Assembly (NCBI RefSeq): GCF_021462225.1
Contig: NC_061797.1
Location: 22,157,093-22,221,092, forward strand
Source of the DNA: Girardinichthys multiradiatus
Lineage: Eukaryota > Chordata > Actinopteri > Cyprinodontiformes > Goodeidae
DNA: 64,000 bases
Reading direction: 5' to 3'
The translations under genes and the position numbers were made by a program. The first letter of the stretch is position 1. Each line of letters opens with the position of its first letter. Under the pieces are notes generated by a model. The model was not told the origin of the DNA. It was given only the letters and a program-made list of their open reading frames with translations, and made no database searches. Shown piece by piece: positions 1 through 11,949 of this stretch.

Positions 1-2344
1 ACCTGAAGTTCCTCTCCTCAAAGTAGGTAGCCCAAAGCACAGCCTGAAATCTCCACACGTCACATCCCCTGCAGCCCCACGGCCACTCGGGGTACTTCAC
101 CTGGGCAAAGTGAATAGAGAGGCATGTACAGAACTGGAAGCTGTGAGGATCATTGTGCCCCGAGCTGCTATCACTCGGAGCGGCCGAGCGGGACACACAG
201 AGGGAAAAGGCGAGGCGGGGCGGCAGGCTGAGGAACAGGGCTCTCCTCCGCTGGTGGAGGACTGGAGAGGACAGCTAGAGAAGCTGCAGAACTCTGAACG
301 CCGGCTCCTGCAGGACAAAGAAGGCCTTTCCAATCAGCTCCGTGTGCAGACAGAGGTGTGATACAGATAAAATGAGTGCCAGACAGATTTTGCTGTTAAA
401 TGTGTAAAAATATGTAGACACTAATTATGAAATGTTATTGTCATCTGTAACATTAGGTAACACCACATGTATTCTTTTAGACTATGCAGTATATTTAAAG
501 AAGTTCTTTTGTTTTTGGAAAGTAGCTTAAGTATGTGTTTTTCTTTTATGTATATTTTCAGCATAAAAGTACTTTAGATCTAATTGCATTACTTTTTAAA
601 ATTCTGTCCCAGGTGAACCGCGAACTAAAGAAACTGTTGGTAGCATCATTGGGTGACGACCTCGAGTACCAGTGTGGGCGTCTTGCACGGGAGAAAAACC
701 AGCTCATTCTGGAGAATGAGGCTTTAGGTCGAAGTCTTGCACACACCGCCGAGCAGCTGGAACGTATGAGCATCCAGTGTGACGTCTGGAGGAGCAAGTT
801 CCTGGCCAGCAGGTGGGGAATGCTCCACTTTTGCGTTATTTTTAATTGGCTGAAAAGTTTAAAAGACAGTCGTCCAATCTTAGTTTGAAAGGCAGCTTCT
901 GTCAGAGACATTCTCAAGCAAGAGAAGGACAAATTCAATAGAACATTGCATTTATTTAAATGAATGTTGCTGCTTCAGGGTCATGGCAGAGGAACTGACA
1001 AATGCCAGAGCAGCTCTGCAGAGGCAGATCAGAGAGGCCCAAGGAGCGATTCAAGACCTGCTTTTGGAGAGAGAGGAGTTCTCGAGGGACATGGTGCTGA
1101 GTCACAGGTAACACAACCACTGAATAATTACTTACTTCTTTCAAATACCCAATCTGAGTCTAAGAACCAATCAGATTCTGTTAAAGTGGGTCAGTACTAA
1201 ATATTGACCCGTGTTGTGTTCAACTAAACGGCCAACAAACAAAGAAAAAAAAAAGGCTGCCCTTACTGTGCTAATACTGGTTTTCTCCATATATAAAGCA
1301 TTAGTGTTTCTGAACATACATTTTTTCATGTTTAACACGTTGGTCAGTGCTCACCATTTTTAAATGAAGTTAGCTTGACTTATAAAAACTAGTGACTACT
1401 TTTCTGTAAAAGTTTCTTTACCTGGTGGTGTACCCCAAGGTTCTATATCCGGTCCCTTGTTATCTTCATTCTGTATACTTCTCTTAGCTGGTGTAATTCA
1501 GGCTTTTAATGGCAGCTTTCACTGTTTTTAACCTGATGGCATTTATGTGAACATCTCCTTTATTTAAAGCACACCAGTTTAGCTTTCCACTTTCATCCAC
1601 CACTCCACTTTGATAAATCACTGGGAGGCCGATAACTCCAAGCCATTTCCTCTTATGTGCTCCACACATCCACTGTTCATTACCGATATATTTTCACAGA
1701 ATGCTGATTAGTCCGCGCAAATAGGGAGGTTAAGATTAATATTGAGGGTTTTTGTACAAGTGAGGTTTGAAATAATTGTGGAGTTATTGTGTTGACCTTG
1801 CTTCCTCTTTGTGATACCAGATCCCTGGAGCAGCTCCTGGTGTCTTTGCAGTGGGGCAGACAGCAGACATACTATCCCAGTGCACAGCCTCTCAGCATTG
1901 GAGAGCTAGCTGCAGCCAATCACAAGCTATCAGATGCCATTAACTCCCATCTGTTGGGAAAAAGCAACTCTAGGGGCAACACAGTAAAGAGCAGTAGTGC
2001 ACCTGCTGAGCATCTCTGCAGCACACCAGCAGAGAAGATGGCTGAAAAGGTATTGATTTTAAATAAAAATATAGCTCCATGTTTTTTTTACCTAACATGT
2101 TTTGCTAGTTTTAGAATCCAACAACTAGGCAACGTGTTGTTTTTTTTGTCACTCTTAGGTGCTGAAGGTTTTGAATCCGATCTCTTGTTCAGAAAACAAG
2201 GCAGAAGCTCCACTCAGCGATTCCTCCTCCCCAAACTTTCTAATTAGTAAGAAGAGCATCGGCAGGTTTCACCCTTACACCCGCTATGAGAACATAACCT
2301 TCAACTGCTGCGAACGTTGCACCGGGGACATCATAGTTCTCTAG
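1..2344 (+). CDS. blzf1: Golgin-45 / basic leucine zipper nuclear factor 1 (3' five exons, 5' truncated by window edge)
   Basis: Golgin-45 is a coiled-coil Golgi matrix protein that binds GRASP55 and Rab2 and supports cisternal structure and secretory transport (family knowledge). Coding exons read in one continuous frame: 2-355 (open at the window edge), 613-812, 979-1107, 1821-2049 and 2159-2344, each bounded by AG/GT. The product shows the conserved block NSERRLLQDKEGLSNQLR, then a long coiled coil rich in Glu, Leu and Arg (REKNQLILENEALGR), then the diagnostic C-terminus HPYTRYENITFNCC, a short hydrophobic tail and TAG. The N-terminal start lies upstream of the window. Downstream AATAAA signals at 3171 and about 3202 fit its 3' end. 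It converges on the trmt10c gene. The match to the vertebrate family is very strong along the whole length. Confidence 0.95.
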
Positions 2345-3317
2345 ATTGTCCACATTTGACACAGGAAGCATCAGTCAGACGTCGGGGGACCACAGGTGGA
2401 GCTGTTTTAATGCACAGAAATCATGACTGTTGCTTTCGTTTTAATGATTTTTAAACCGGATTGTTAGCTTATTAAGTTATTGAGAAAGATAAAACAAGAA
2501 AGGCAAGTCTGGAACTAGGAAAGCATTTCAACTCCATTGTAGCCCAATTGAAATCTTGTTTATTACTGTGATGTGTGGTCAGAGTGAGTCAGTGTTACAC
2601 TGTGAACAGATACGAGTGCTGGCTTAGTGTTAGATGGAACATAATGCTGGTTTTTGTTTTTTTATTTCAATTTCTACATACAGTACATACAGCAGGGAGT
2701 AATTGATGAGGATGCAGGTGACAGGAAGTTCAGACGTTAAAGTAATTGCACATAAGTGTAGGTGCCTCGTTTTTTGAGGTCTTTCTTCCACTTGATGGTG
2801 GTTTTTTTTTTTTTTTGGTTAGTTGTTACAGTATATTTGGTTCTGGATGATGTAAAAAAAAGAATTTGAACTGGTGGAACTGTGATAGATCAGTTTTGTG
2901 CAGTGTTACCTAAAGAAAAAATCCTGATTTGATTTTTCTGATTTACTGACAAGCCAGATTCTGTTTTATCTGGTTATTTGTATTTGCTTTAGAATACACT
3001 ATGAATTTACGTCTACTATTATGCAGTATTTGAGAAAAAAACAACCTGTATGTTATTTATCTTTATTTGATCTGTATAGAAAACGTCACAGTAATGGGTA
3101 TGCTTTTATTTTACTGTGAAATTGTATCAAAATATTAATTATTCATCTTCTGTTTTCTTTGTCAGACTAAAATAAAGACCAAAGCAGTTTCTACCTTTTT
3201 TAATAAATCATATTGTCATTTGTACATCCTGCGTGAAAACAAAGTGGAAGTTAGAGCAGTTTCTCCACATCACATGTTGATACTTTCTAGCATACATGTT
3301 GACTGCAGCTTTTAATG
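2345..3317. other. Convergent 3' UTR interval between blzf1 and trmt10c
   Basis: No coding sequence is seen. On the + strand AATAAA occurs at 3171-3176 and again near 3202, suited to blzf1. On the - strand AATAAA (TTTATT on +) occurs near 3062 and 3105, suited to trmt10c. If these signals are used, the two transcripts overlap tail to tail by roughly 70-140 bases. Confidence 0.6.
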
Positions 3318-4877
3318 TCATTTATCACGCCACCACATCTTGGACTTGTCTGGTGCTTTTCTGGTTTCCATGTGGCTTTTGAACGATGTACGTAATTTAG
3401 TTGCAGCAGGTGAGCTTTTACTGGTACTGTTTTTTCCAGTCATTCTGTCATTACTGAATGTGTTCATTGTCTGTTTCTTAAATATTCTCCCAGTGTCTTT
3501 TCCTTCAGTGTCCAGGAACACGTCAGCATTCTGTCTCGGTTTATGGTTTTTTAGAGTTCTGGGTCTATTATTTAAAACCTCTGTTTTTGTCTGCTTTTGA
3601 TAGAAGCCGTCATGTTTCCGCTTCGGCACAAATTGTAGGGCTTCTTCCCATTTCCCGGTATCTTTGATTGTTAGCATGATGCGAATCATCTGATCCAGAG
3701 TCAGATTTTTGGCTCCCATGTCCCAATAAAGAAACTGATCAAGCGGTAAGCGAGCTGTAGTTAGTTTTAAGCGCTTTGCGTTGGCCAGTGACAATCCAGA
3801 CTGGATGGACCTGTCCACCAGAGCTCCTATAATGTAGACCTTGGAGTGGTCAAATCTGTGGAGGACGTTGGGGGAGTCTGCAGTGAGGTACACGAGTTCT
3901 TCCCTGGGGAACACATCGATGTATTGTTGCTCAGTGCTGGTGATGAGCAGGCGGTCCCAGGTCTCTGCACCGTACCGCTTCAGCAGCTCCTTCTTGTACA
4001 GCCCGCCTGGATGCAGGTTGCAAAAGTGGAGGTGAAAGGGCTCCACTGCACGTCGGTTCCACCCTTCCACCTCCAGCAGTTGGGACACTGTGTTCTCCAT
4101 CTCCCGCCTGGACATGTTTGACTCGTAGCTCATGTCAAACACAATTGGTTGACCGAACTGCATTGCCTGGGCGGTTCTCCAGGCCAGCAGTTTGTCCAGG
4201 GAGCGGTCCCAGAACTGGAGAAACATTGTGTTTTTTATTTTGTGTCCATCTTGATCACCTTCTACCTCTGTACTGCTGTCCAACATCTCGCTCTCCTTCA
4301 TCAATGCCTCCCTGTCAGCCTTCTTCTGTTGCTGCTTCTCCTTGCGGGCCAGTTTGTGGCCCTCCTTGATAGCCAGGTACTTGAGGTACTTTTTCCTGGA
4401 GGACTTGGTGGTGAGATCTGTCAGTGTCTGTACCTCCTCCTCGGTCATCTCCTGAGGTACAAGCCTCCCAGCTTGCCGCCACATAGAAACCAATTCACGA
4501 GTTGCATCCAGTGAGGAGCTGCCCTTCACATCATCACCTGCATCCTCCAGGTCACCATCATCCTCACTTGTTTCCACTTCACGGGTCAGATGTTGCTCCT
4601 GGAATGCAGCTTGGGATCTCATTACAGACTTCCATTTGTCCAGATCTAGAGCTTCTTTTTCCCCGGGTAGATCTTCTTTGATGCCGAAGCCATCTTTCCT
4701 CAAAGGGTTACCTGTACAGAGGTGACTAATAAGGATGGACTCTCTATAAGGTCTGATACCAAAGACTGGTTTGTTCATGGATGTCAAAAATGTCCTTTTC
4801 CATAGCAAATTGCAGCATCTGGTTGAGAAGTGCCGCAACATTGTGATAAAAAAAACTCCTTTCTTTACACGAGTCAA
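3318..4877 (-). CDS. trmt10c: tRNA methyltransferase 10C, mitochondrial RNase P protein 1 (MRPP1)
   Basis: MRPP1 methylates position 9 (m1A/m1G) of mitochondrial tRNAs and, with SDR5C1/HSD17B10 and PRORP, forms the protein-only RNase P that cuts tRNA 5' ends in the mitochondrial matrix (family knowledge). One uninterrupted frame of 519 codons is present, as in mammals where the coding region is a single exon. Residues 1-60 are basic with few acids, as in a targeting peptide; Met13 (codon beginning at 4841) is the more likely start because MLRHFSTR looks like a presequence. A Lys-rich helix lies at about 160-190. The SPOUT-type TRM10 domain covers about 240-420, with AMQFGQPIVFDM, LTADSPNV and NLTLDQMIRIML visible. 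After FVPKRK the protein runs another hundred residues or so, a basic low-complexity tail much longer than the human end. Confidence 0.95.
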   Translation of the reverse strand: MTRVKKGVFFITMLRHFSTRCCNLLWKRTFLTSMNKPVFGIRPYRESILISHLCTGNPLRKDGFGIKEDLPGEKEALDLDKWKSVMRSQAAFQEQHLTREVETSEDDGDLEDAGDDVKGSSSLDATRELVSMWRQAGRLVPQEMTEEEVQTLTDLTTKSSRKKYLKYLAIKEGHKLARKEKQQQKKADREALMKESEMLDSSTEVEGDQDGHKIKNTMFLQFWDRSLDKLLAWRTAQAMQFGQPIVFDMSYESNMSRREMENTVSQLLEVEGWNRRAVEPFHLHFCNLHPGGLYKKELLKRYGAETWDRLLITSTEQQYIDVFPREELVYLTADSPNVLHRFDHSKVYIIGALVDRSIQSGLSLANAKRLKLTTARLPLDQFLYWDMGAKNLTLDQMIRIMLTIKDTGKWEEALQFVPKRKHDGFYQKQTKTEVLNNRPRTLKNHKPRQNADVFLDTEGKDTGRIFKKQTMNTFSNDRMTGKNSTSKSSPAATKLRTSFKSHMETRKAPDKSKMWWRDK

Positions 4878-5315
4878 TTAGTCAATCCAATTAATATCAG
4901 TAACAAGATTATCTTCCCATTCTTCTTTCATCAAATTGCCACAAAAAGCGTCTCTATCCCGTTTAATTTTATGAATTGAAAACCCGTCGTCCCCACATGG
5001 GTTTCCATAGACTTCCTAAAAATAAAGGCGGAAGGTCACGTTGTTACGCGGTGTCACATCATAATGTGCCGTACTAAAAAGCTGCAACATAATAAAGTAA
5101 ATATGACACATTGCTTTTAATTAAGTACGGCGTTGTAATGAAAATATGTTCCAATTTTATTGGAAACTGAGCTATTAACTTCAACAAATTATATTTAAAG
5201 AAATGTTAGTTGTTTTTGCTTGTTGCTTGGGGGAAGCTTAAAGTGGGTTCACAACAACAAAACGACGTAACGTCCTTCTGTTGCCACGTCGAAGCTACCG
5301 TGTTAGCATCTGAAA
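4878..5315. promoter_or_regulatory. Divergent promoter region shared by trmt10c and txnl4b
   Basis: About 440 bases separate the two start codons, which face away from each other. The interval is locally richer in CpG than the surrounding AT-rich DNA; a GGCGGAAGG ETS-like word lies near 5027 and a CGACGTAACG CRE-like word near 5262. No TATA box is obvious. A bidirectional housekeeping promoter is inferred from geometry, not shown. Confidence 0.5.
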
Positions 5316-6399
5316 ATGAGTTTCTTTTTACCAAAATTAACGAGCAAAAAAGACATAGATGAAGTTATTAAAAGCGTAGCGGAGAAGGTTTTAGTTCTGA
5401 GGTTTGGGAGAGATGATGACTTGGTTTGTCTCCAACTCGACGAGATCGTAAGTAGGACTTTAATAACATCTGCTCAGAAAATACAATGACAGTGGGTAAT
5501 TTCTCTCCTCTTGTGTTGTTGCAGCTGTCAAAAACTGCCCATGATCTGAGTAACATGGCGTCCATCTACATCGTTGATGTAGACAAAGCTCCTATTTACA
5601 CCAGATATTTTGACATCAGCTACATCCCCTCCACTGTGTTCTTTTTTAATGGGCAGCACATGAAAGTGGATTATGGGTAAGTACAGGAAAATGTATAAAC
5701 AAAATGCTTTATACAATTTAGGGTGCTAATATTTTGGTCAACTGTTAAATTAACAGTGAAGTTAAAATGACAGACGCAAATAGAACAGAAAAGATGTTAG
5801 ATGGTATTATCTGGTCATAAGGTACTTGCTCGTTTATTTTCTGGTAAAGATTGATATTTTGATATTTCTGATAATAATTTAAAATCAGACAAATTAAAAG
5901 TACAGTAAAACTGCATGTATAAATAACTTAAATTAAGGGTATAATTTGGGAATCAATCATTCCAAACTAATAATGTCATTTAGAATATCAGATTTTTTTT
6001 TATTTTTACTCAGAAGAGCTTAATTTATGGATATCTGCTTCAAAAGATCCTGTCTAATTGTATATCATACATTTGCTGCCTATAGCTGTGTACATTGAGC
6101 ATTACATGTCATGGTCTGTCTCAGCTGCAGATCAGCCAACCACATTGCAGCAGCTTAATGCATTGAGATGTGGTGAAGACGCTTTGCTGAAGTTTAAACA
6201 ACCAATCAGATTGGGGGAGAAAGGGGCAACTATCTTTTGATTATAGAACAAAATCTCTGAGGAATGTTTCTGACACCTCGTTGAATCAGTGCGATAAAGA
6301 ATAGAGGCAGTTCTGAATGCAAAAACTGGTCCAACCAACTATTAGTAAGGTGCACCTAATAAAGTGGCAAGTGAGTTTATACTTTGCTAATAAAAAAAA

Positions 6400-6468
<69 letters not shown>

Positions 6469-6698
6469 GCTATCTAGCTATCATCTGTTGTTGCATAAAA
6501 ATTGTGTTTTGTGTTTTTCAATGTTCTTTCAGCTCTCCAGATCACACTAAGTTTGTCGGCAGCTTTAAAACCAAGCAGGATTTCATTGACCTAATCGAGG
6601 TGATTTACAGAGGAGCCATGAGGGGGAAAATGATAGTCCAGAGTCCAATCGATCCTCAGAATGTTCCAAAATATGATCTTCTCTACCATGGGATTTAG
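5316..6698 (+). CDS. txnl4b: Thioredoxin-like protein 4B (Dim2)
   Basis: TXNL4B is a nuclear Dim1/U5-15K-family protein with a thioredoxin fold but no redox CxxC; it binds PRPF6 and takes part in pre-mRNA splicing and cell-cycle progression (family knowledge). Three coding exons, 5316-5447, 5525-5676 and 6533-6698, give 149 residues, the usual family length. The start codon is followed by [17 protein letters not shown], and the hallmark [20 protein letters not shown] spans exon 2. Exon 3 begins within the Gly codon of DYGSPDHTKF and ends [10 protein letters not shown]. All splice junctions keep frame (132, 152 and 166 bases). AATAAA at 6827 is a plausible poly(A) signal. A TCTA microsatellite sits in intron 2 just before exon 3. 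Confidence 0.95.
6401..6482. repeat. (TCTA)n microsatellite in txnl4b intron 2
   Basis: About twenty tandem TCTA units, the last few interrupted by TAGC variants, ending some 50 bases before the exon 3 acceptor. Read in frame it makes a meaningless YLSI repeat upstream of the real exon. Confidence 0.95.
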
Positions 6699-6841
6699 CA
6701 TCTTCACTAGTGTCCTCACTGGACATGTACTTTTATTGACTGATAAATCCACCGATTCAAAGTTGCTTGAATATGTTTTGACTGTTCATTAAAAGTGTCC
6801 TGGATTTACAACCCTTTTCCTGAAAAAATAAAAGTGTGTTC

Positions 6842-7410
6842 TTTACTACATGTTTTCCTATTTTATTTCAGATCTTTTGTTGCCAGTCAGTCTGACTGAC
6901 TGACTGACTGATCTTTTGTTGCATCTATTATGTAATAGCATATTTTTTTAGGAGAGGGTATTGTTTTGTTTGTGGATAATGTAAAAGGCAGAAGTTATGT
7001 TTCCCATGGAAAACAGCCTCAGACGAGCTGAAGAAATTGACTTTTACGTCAGTTGTAAAAATCTTGTGATAATAAACCATAAAGCTACTTAAAAAAAACT
7101 GTTGTCTTTGTGCTGATTGTCTTATAGTTTTGGGTAAAATCGCTTTTAGAATGGAAGTTAAACGTCTTAAATGAGTTCAATATTTTCGCAACTTTGACAT
7201 TTCAACTGTTCATAAATTTAAAAATTTGTTGCTCATTTGTTTTTAGCAATTATTTTTTTACCTCTATAATAACGATTGTAGCAAACATATTTTACAAGTT
7301 TCCCAAATACATTAATCTACAAACACATTATATTTACAGGGAAGATTTGTTCTCGAATTAGGAAAAACAATCAGTGACCGAAATGAAGTGGTAGTTTATT
7401 TTGAAAGTCA
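6842..7410. other. Intergenic DNA between txnl4b and mrpl16
   Basis: AT-rich sequence with a short GACT tandem near 6886-6911. I see no exon, RNA gene or recognisable transposon end. Confidence 0.6.
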
Positions 7411-7587
7411 GTTTCAACCGGAAGCGATTGCCTCATCAGCGGAAGTACGTGTTACACGTTAATGGCAGCGACCTTGCTTAAAGTGTGGTGTTTATGAGAG
7501 CACAGTGTTTCGCTAATAATTTTAAAATGCTTGTATATGAAGCAAACGAAGTGACATTTTGGTGTTTATAGTGTCGCTTTGTACAAC
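7411..7587 (+). promoter_or_regulatory. Likely mrpl16 promoter with two ETS-type sites
   Basis: ACCGGAAG at 7417-7424 and GCGGAAGT at 7439-7446 are ETS/GABP-type words. Such sites are common in promoters of nuclear-encoded mitochondrial genes. They lie 140-170 bases before the mrpl16 start codon, with no TATA box. Function is inferred from sequence and position. Confidence 0.45.
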
Positions 7588-10500
7588 ATGATCTCCCTCG
7601 TTAAAGCTGCAGTCGGCGGACTGACGGGAATCTGCAGAGCTCACAATCACCAGCTAGGTATGAAGTTTGTGATCAAAATGTTGCATTTACAAAATGTACC
7701 TGCAGGTGCTGGTCATAAAATTAGAATATCATGAAAAAATTGATTTATTTCAGTAATTCCATTCAAAAAGTGAAACTTGTATTTTATATTAATTCATTAC
7801 ACACAGGCTGATTTATTTCAAATGCTATTTCTTTTAATTTTGATTATAACTGACAACTAATGAAAACCCCCAGAAGCGTCTTGCCTGGGCTAAATACAAA
7901 ATGGACTGGGCTGCTGCTGAGTGGTCCAAAGTTATGTTCTCTGATGAAAGTAAATTTTGCATTTCCTTTGGAAATCAAGGTCCCAGAGTCTGGAGGAAGA
8001 GAGGAGAGGCAGAGAGTGTATGTCTTGAGGTTCAGTGTAAAGTTTCCACAGTCAGTGATGTCATCTGCTGGTGTTGGTCCACTGTGTTTTCTGACGTCTT
8101 CCAGGAAGTTTTAGAGCACTTCTGCTTCCTGCTGCTGACCAACTTTATGGAGATGCAGATTTCTTTTTCCAACAGGACTTGGCACCTGCACACAGAGCCA
8201 AAGTTGCCAGTACCTGGTTCAAGGACCATGGTGTCCCTGTTCTTAATTGGTCAGTAAACTTGCCTGACCTCAAGCCCACAGAAAATCTATGGGGTATTGT
8301 GAAGAGGAAGGTGCAAAATGCCAGACCCAACAATTCAGAAGAGCTGAAGACCACTATCAGAGCAACCTGGGCTCTCATAACACCTGAGCAGTGCAACAGA
8401 CTGATTGACTCCATGCCATGCTGCAGTAATTCAAGCAAAAGGAGCCCCAACTAAGTATTGAGTGCTGTACATGCTTATACTTTTCATGTTCATACTTTTC
8501 AGTTGGCCAACATTTCTAAAAATCCTTTTTTTGTATTGGTCTTAAGTAATATTCTAATTTTGTGAGATACTGAATTTGGGGTTTTCATTAGTTGTCAGTT
8601 GTAATCATCAAAATTAAAAGAATTAACATTTAAAATATATCAGCCTGTGTGTAATGAATTAATATAATATACAAGTTTCACCTTTTGAATGGAATTAGTG
8701 AAATAAATCAATATCTTTTATGATATTCGAATTTTATGACCAGTACCTGTATATTGGATCAGAAATGGATCATAGAAAGCACACATGATGACTTTGTTGC
8801 CACATATGTGGATCAGCTCATCTTTATATCTCATAAAGCTTGAAATAAAAAATAATTTGGCTTAAGTAAACCCAAAGTTAAATGCAAATGTAAGCCTAAG
8901 CCTAAAAAAATGCAGCTATCAAGACTTATTTGGAGTTTGAGTCGCAGGTAATCACAATCTATCATGTAAGTTTATATCTGGAGAAAAAATAAAAACTTTT
9001 AAACTGCAGCCCAGGTCAATACATTTCTAATCAACTGTTCTAATCACCAAAAAGCCAATATTATAAATAATTACATTATAATTGCAAAATAAATGTTAGT
9101 GTTCTCACTAAGGGAGAATTCAATGAGGAGACACCAGCATTAGCATTCAAATGAACAGGGTTCTGGGCAGCAGGACAGTTTTGTGTGAGATTCACTTGTG
9201 CTCAAATGTGTCACTACTTTGTTCACTCCACAGCTCCTTTGCAAAGCTGCTTGAAAGTCTGCGCTGCTGGGCTGAAGACGTATCAAATCACTCCAGACTA
9301 CAGCAGTAAGGCTTGATCTTCTTGTCTTAAACACATCAAATTTTGATAATCATTGAAGCACATATAACAGATGGGCCAAAAACTATTCATACCCCTGGCA
9401 GATCTTTTGATGTCAAATTATTTTTGTTCAACTAAGAAGTGTGTTTCTAATATGAAAGAAAATAGGCATCACTTAAAATATCATAAAACAATATAACAGG
9501 AACATTATATACATTTATGTCAAACATGATTCATACCTTCCCAAATAATCAATAGAAAAAAATCTTTCTTGGGATTACAGGAGTCAAATGTCTTTATTCA
9601 AATTTCAAAATTATTATAATTGCTGACCAGATTTGTTCATGCATCCTCTGGTATTTTGATGATTTATCCATGTTTGAAGACCTTGCCATCACCCTAATCT
9701 TTAGCTCCCCCTACAGATTGTTTATTAATCATATTGGTAAAATTAAAAGATAACTTTAATCCTAAATCTGCCAGGTGAATGAACAATTTCAAGCTGTACT
9801 GTGGTAATTCTAATGTTTTGCAATTGATGGATGGAGGGTTTAGAGTTCACTGGACCATTTCCTGTTTGTTTGTATGTGTTTTTTTTTTATTATCGATGTC
9901 CCACAAATTAACCTGATTTTGACATTCTGACCTTGATCCTTCCTAAAGATGTTGTGCTGCCAGAGAAACCTAAACTGAAGTTTCTGAACAAGGTTCCTAA
10001 CCTAAAAAAGGCCAAGAAAGAGACTAAGAAGCTGCGGGATATCCAAGGACCAGCCAGGGCAGCAAATTCTTTTACTTCTGGGCAGTATGCGATTGTTGTG
10101 AGTGCACTGATCTGTTACATATTTCACAGCTCTAACAGTACAATTATAAAAGCTTTCCAGTTTCTTTTTTGTATTTTTTCATGTTAAACAGAATGTTATT
10201 CAATAAAAAGCTTTGATTAAATGAAAATATATTTCCTCTGACTTCTTTCCACGTGCTCTAATGTTATTCTGCACTCTCAAATTGCTGATTTAGATCCTTA
10301 AATGGAAAACTAACTTTCCCGCTTTTTATTTCAGGCCTTGGGCGGAGGCTACCTGCACTGGGGTCATTTAGAGATGATGCGTCTAACAATTAACCGAAAG
10401 ATAGATGCCCGCACAACGTTTGCTCGGTGGCGTATTAATGCCCCCTACAAGCCAATCACGCGCAAAGGCCTGGGCCAGCGCATGGGCGGAGGTAAAGGAG

Positions 10501-11086
10501 CCATCGACCATTACGTGACACCAGTCCGGTACGGACGTTTGATCGTGGAGCTGGGAGGAAAGGTGGAGATGGGAGAGGTTGAGCATATCTTGATTGAAGT
10601 GGCCAAGAAGCTGCCCTTTCCTGCTAAGGTGAGATCCCACAGTGCACTCTGTTCCAGTTTAAATATATGTTTGTAAAGCAAAAAGAGACCGAATTGGTGT
10701 ATATTTACAGCTGTGGTCATAGGTTTACATATCCTAGCAGAATTTCAAAGTCAAATTCTGTGAGTATGGTAAACCATTTGTTTTAAACGGAGTGTTTTAA
10801 GATCACTGAAGTCAAACTGATTGAAAATGCTGTTTATGGTTTATTGTGCAGTTGGATTTCACATGATGCAATGCTTTGCCTTTTATTATTTCAGGTAATG
10901 AGCAGAGAGGGCCTGGAAGAAATGCAGAGAAAGCAGAAAGAGATGGAGGAGACAAACCAGAATCCCTGGACCTTTAAGCGGATAGTTGAAGGCAACATGT
11001 TGGGCATTAGGAAGGTGCTTAGTCCATTCGACCTGCGCAACCACGGACGCTTTACAGGCAAATTTCACTTTCCAGAAAGGGTGTGA
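7588..11086 (+). CDS. mrpl16: Mitochondrial ribosomal protein L16 (uL16m)
   Basis: This is a large-subunit mitoribosomal protein near the peptidyl-transferase/A-site region, needed for mitochondrial translation (family knowledge). Five coding exons were placed: 7588-7657, 9234-9305, 9949-10097, 10335-10628 and 10895-11086, totalling 777 bases and 258 residues (human protein about 251). Exon 1 gives an Arg/Ala-containing N-terminus suited to import. Conserved L16 blocks include [40 protein letters not shown] and [10 protein letters not shown] in exon 4, then NPWTFKRI and [14 protein letters not shown] in exon 5. Every junction keeps frame. AATAAA at 11264 is the likely poly(A) signal. Intron 1 holds a decayed Tc1 transposon, intron 2 a MITE-like repeat, and intron 4 a short Tc1-type end sequence near 10710. 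Confidence 0.95.
7697..8751 (+). mobile_element. Internally deleted Tc1-like transposon in mrpl16 intron 1
   Basis: Terminal inverted repeats of about 165 bases match each other: CAGGTGCTGGTCATAAAAT at 7703 on the left and its near-exact reverse complement ending at 8749. TA dinucleotides flank both ends. The right repeat begins near 8575 with the complement of the left inner edge (CAACTAATGAAAACCCC). At about 1.05 kb it is shorter than an intact element, because the region for the transposase N-terminus is missing. Confidence 0.88.
7871..8470 (+). pseudogene. Tc1-type transposase remnant
   Basis: Fragments of a Tc1 transposase lie in at least two frames. [20 protein letters not shown] (first catalytic Asp) is near 7940, and the part following the second catalytic Asp is in another frame from about 8179 ([19 protein letters not shown]). 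The third acidic position reads [11 protein letters not shown]. The N-terminal helix-turn-helix domains are absent, and at least one frameshift separates the rest, so no active enzyme can come from this copy. It is related to the intact transposase at 42756-43760. Confidence 0.88.
9362..9800. mobile_element. Tc1-derived MITE-like repeat in mrpl16 intron 2
   Basis: It begins GGGCCAAAAACTATTCATACC near 9373, as a Tc1-type terminal repeat does, and contains CTTGCCATCACCCTAATCTTT near 9682. Matching segments in the same order occur at 21745-22230 in cenpq intron 5. No transposase coding is left. Confidence 0.55.
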
Positions 11087-11269
11087 GGGAGCTGGGGGAC
11101 AGCTGACATCATCCAGACTACATCTGAAGACCCAACTAGAATCTAGTTTCTCATTTTCAGGAATATCTTGTTTTTTGGTTTTTTTATGAAACATTTTGTT
11201 GTATTTTTCTTTTTTGCTTATATTAACCAATGTCTTATGTTATGTTTGTTATTATAAGCAACAAATAAA

Positions 11270-11940
11270 ACATAGGATAAGTAAAAACAATGACTATGTA
11301 AATGGCTTTGTAAATTTACAGCTCAAATTTCTTAACAAAATGAAATGGAAAATTCTAACCTGTATTCATCAACTTTAGATATGACTAAATATATTCAAAG
11401 CAGAGCTATAATGTATGTGGAGAAAATACTAGTCATTCCGATAACGATCAGTCCTAATCAGGTGCTATGGACACGCCTGTTAACCTTCACAAGGACTTTG
11501 TCTCATGCTGAAGACTTTGTTTTACAAAAAACATTCAAAATACAAAACAGAAATGTGCCACAATATGGCAATGATGGATTATGAGGAAACGCTGTTTATG
11601 CAGGTGCAGGGAAACAGTACAAGTATGTTTTTCTATTGTGGATAATCTCGTAAAACTGTAATAAGTCTGATAGGTTTATGAATATAGGTCATATCCACAA
11701 GCATTCACAAATTTGACAGAAGTCAGGTTTCTGAGTAATGGTGAGGTTGTTTTGTTTTGTAGTGCTCTTCGTGTGTTTTCCGTCCTGAGTTTTGTCTTAC
11801 AGGCGGCCTCTTGCAGCAGTTTAGTTTCAGGGAAGATCTTAACGGGATGACGATATTGCTTTTACAAAGGTTAAGATCCGTAGATATATACAGAGTTACT
11901 GATGGGTCTTCTCGTGTAAGCTAAGTCACCAGAAAGTACC
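11270..11940. other. Intergenic DNA between mrpl16 and cenpq
   Basis: AT-rich, with small ORFs that resemble nothing known to me. No repeat family was recognised. Confidence 0.55.
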
Positions 11941-11949
11941 GCCTGACAA

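Noticed and set aside
6384..6698. Open frame with a YLSI repeat running into txnl4b exon 3
   Set aside because: The repeat part is the TCTA microsatellite in the intron; only 6533-6698 is coding, set by the splice acceptor and frame.
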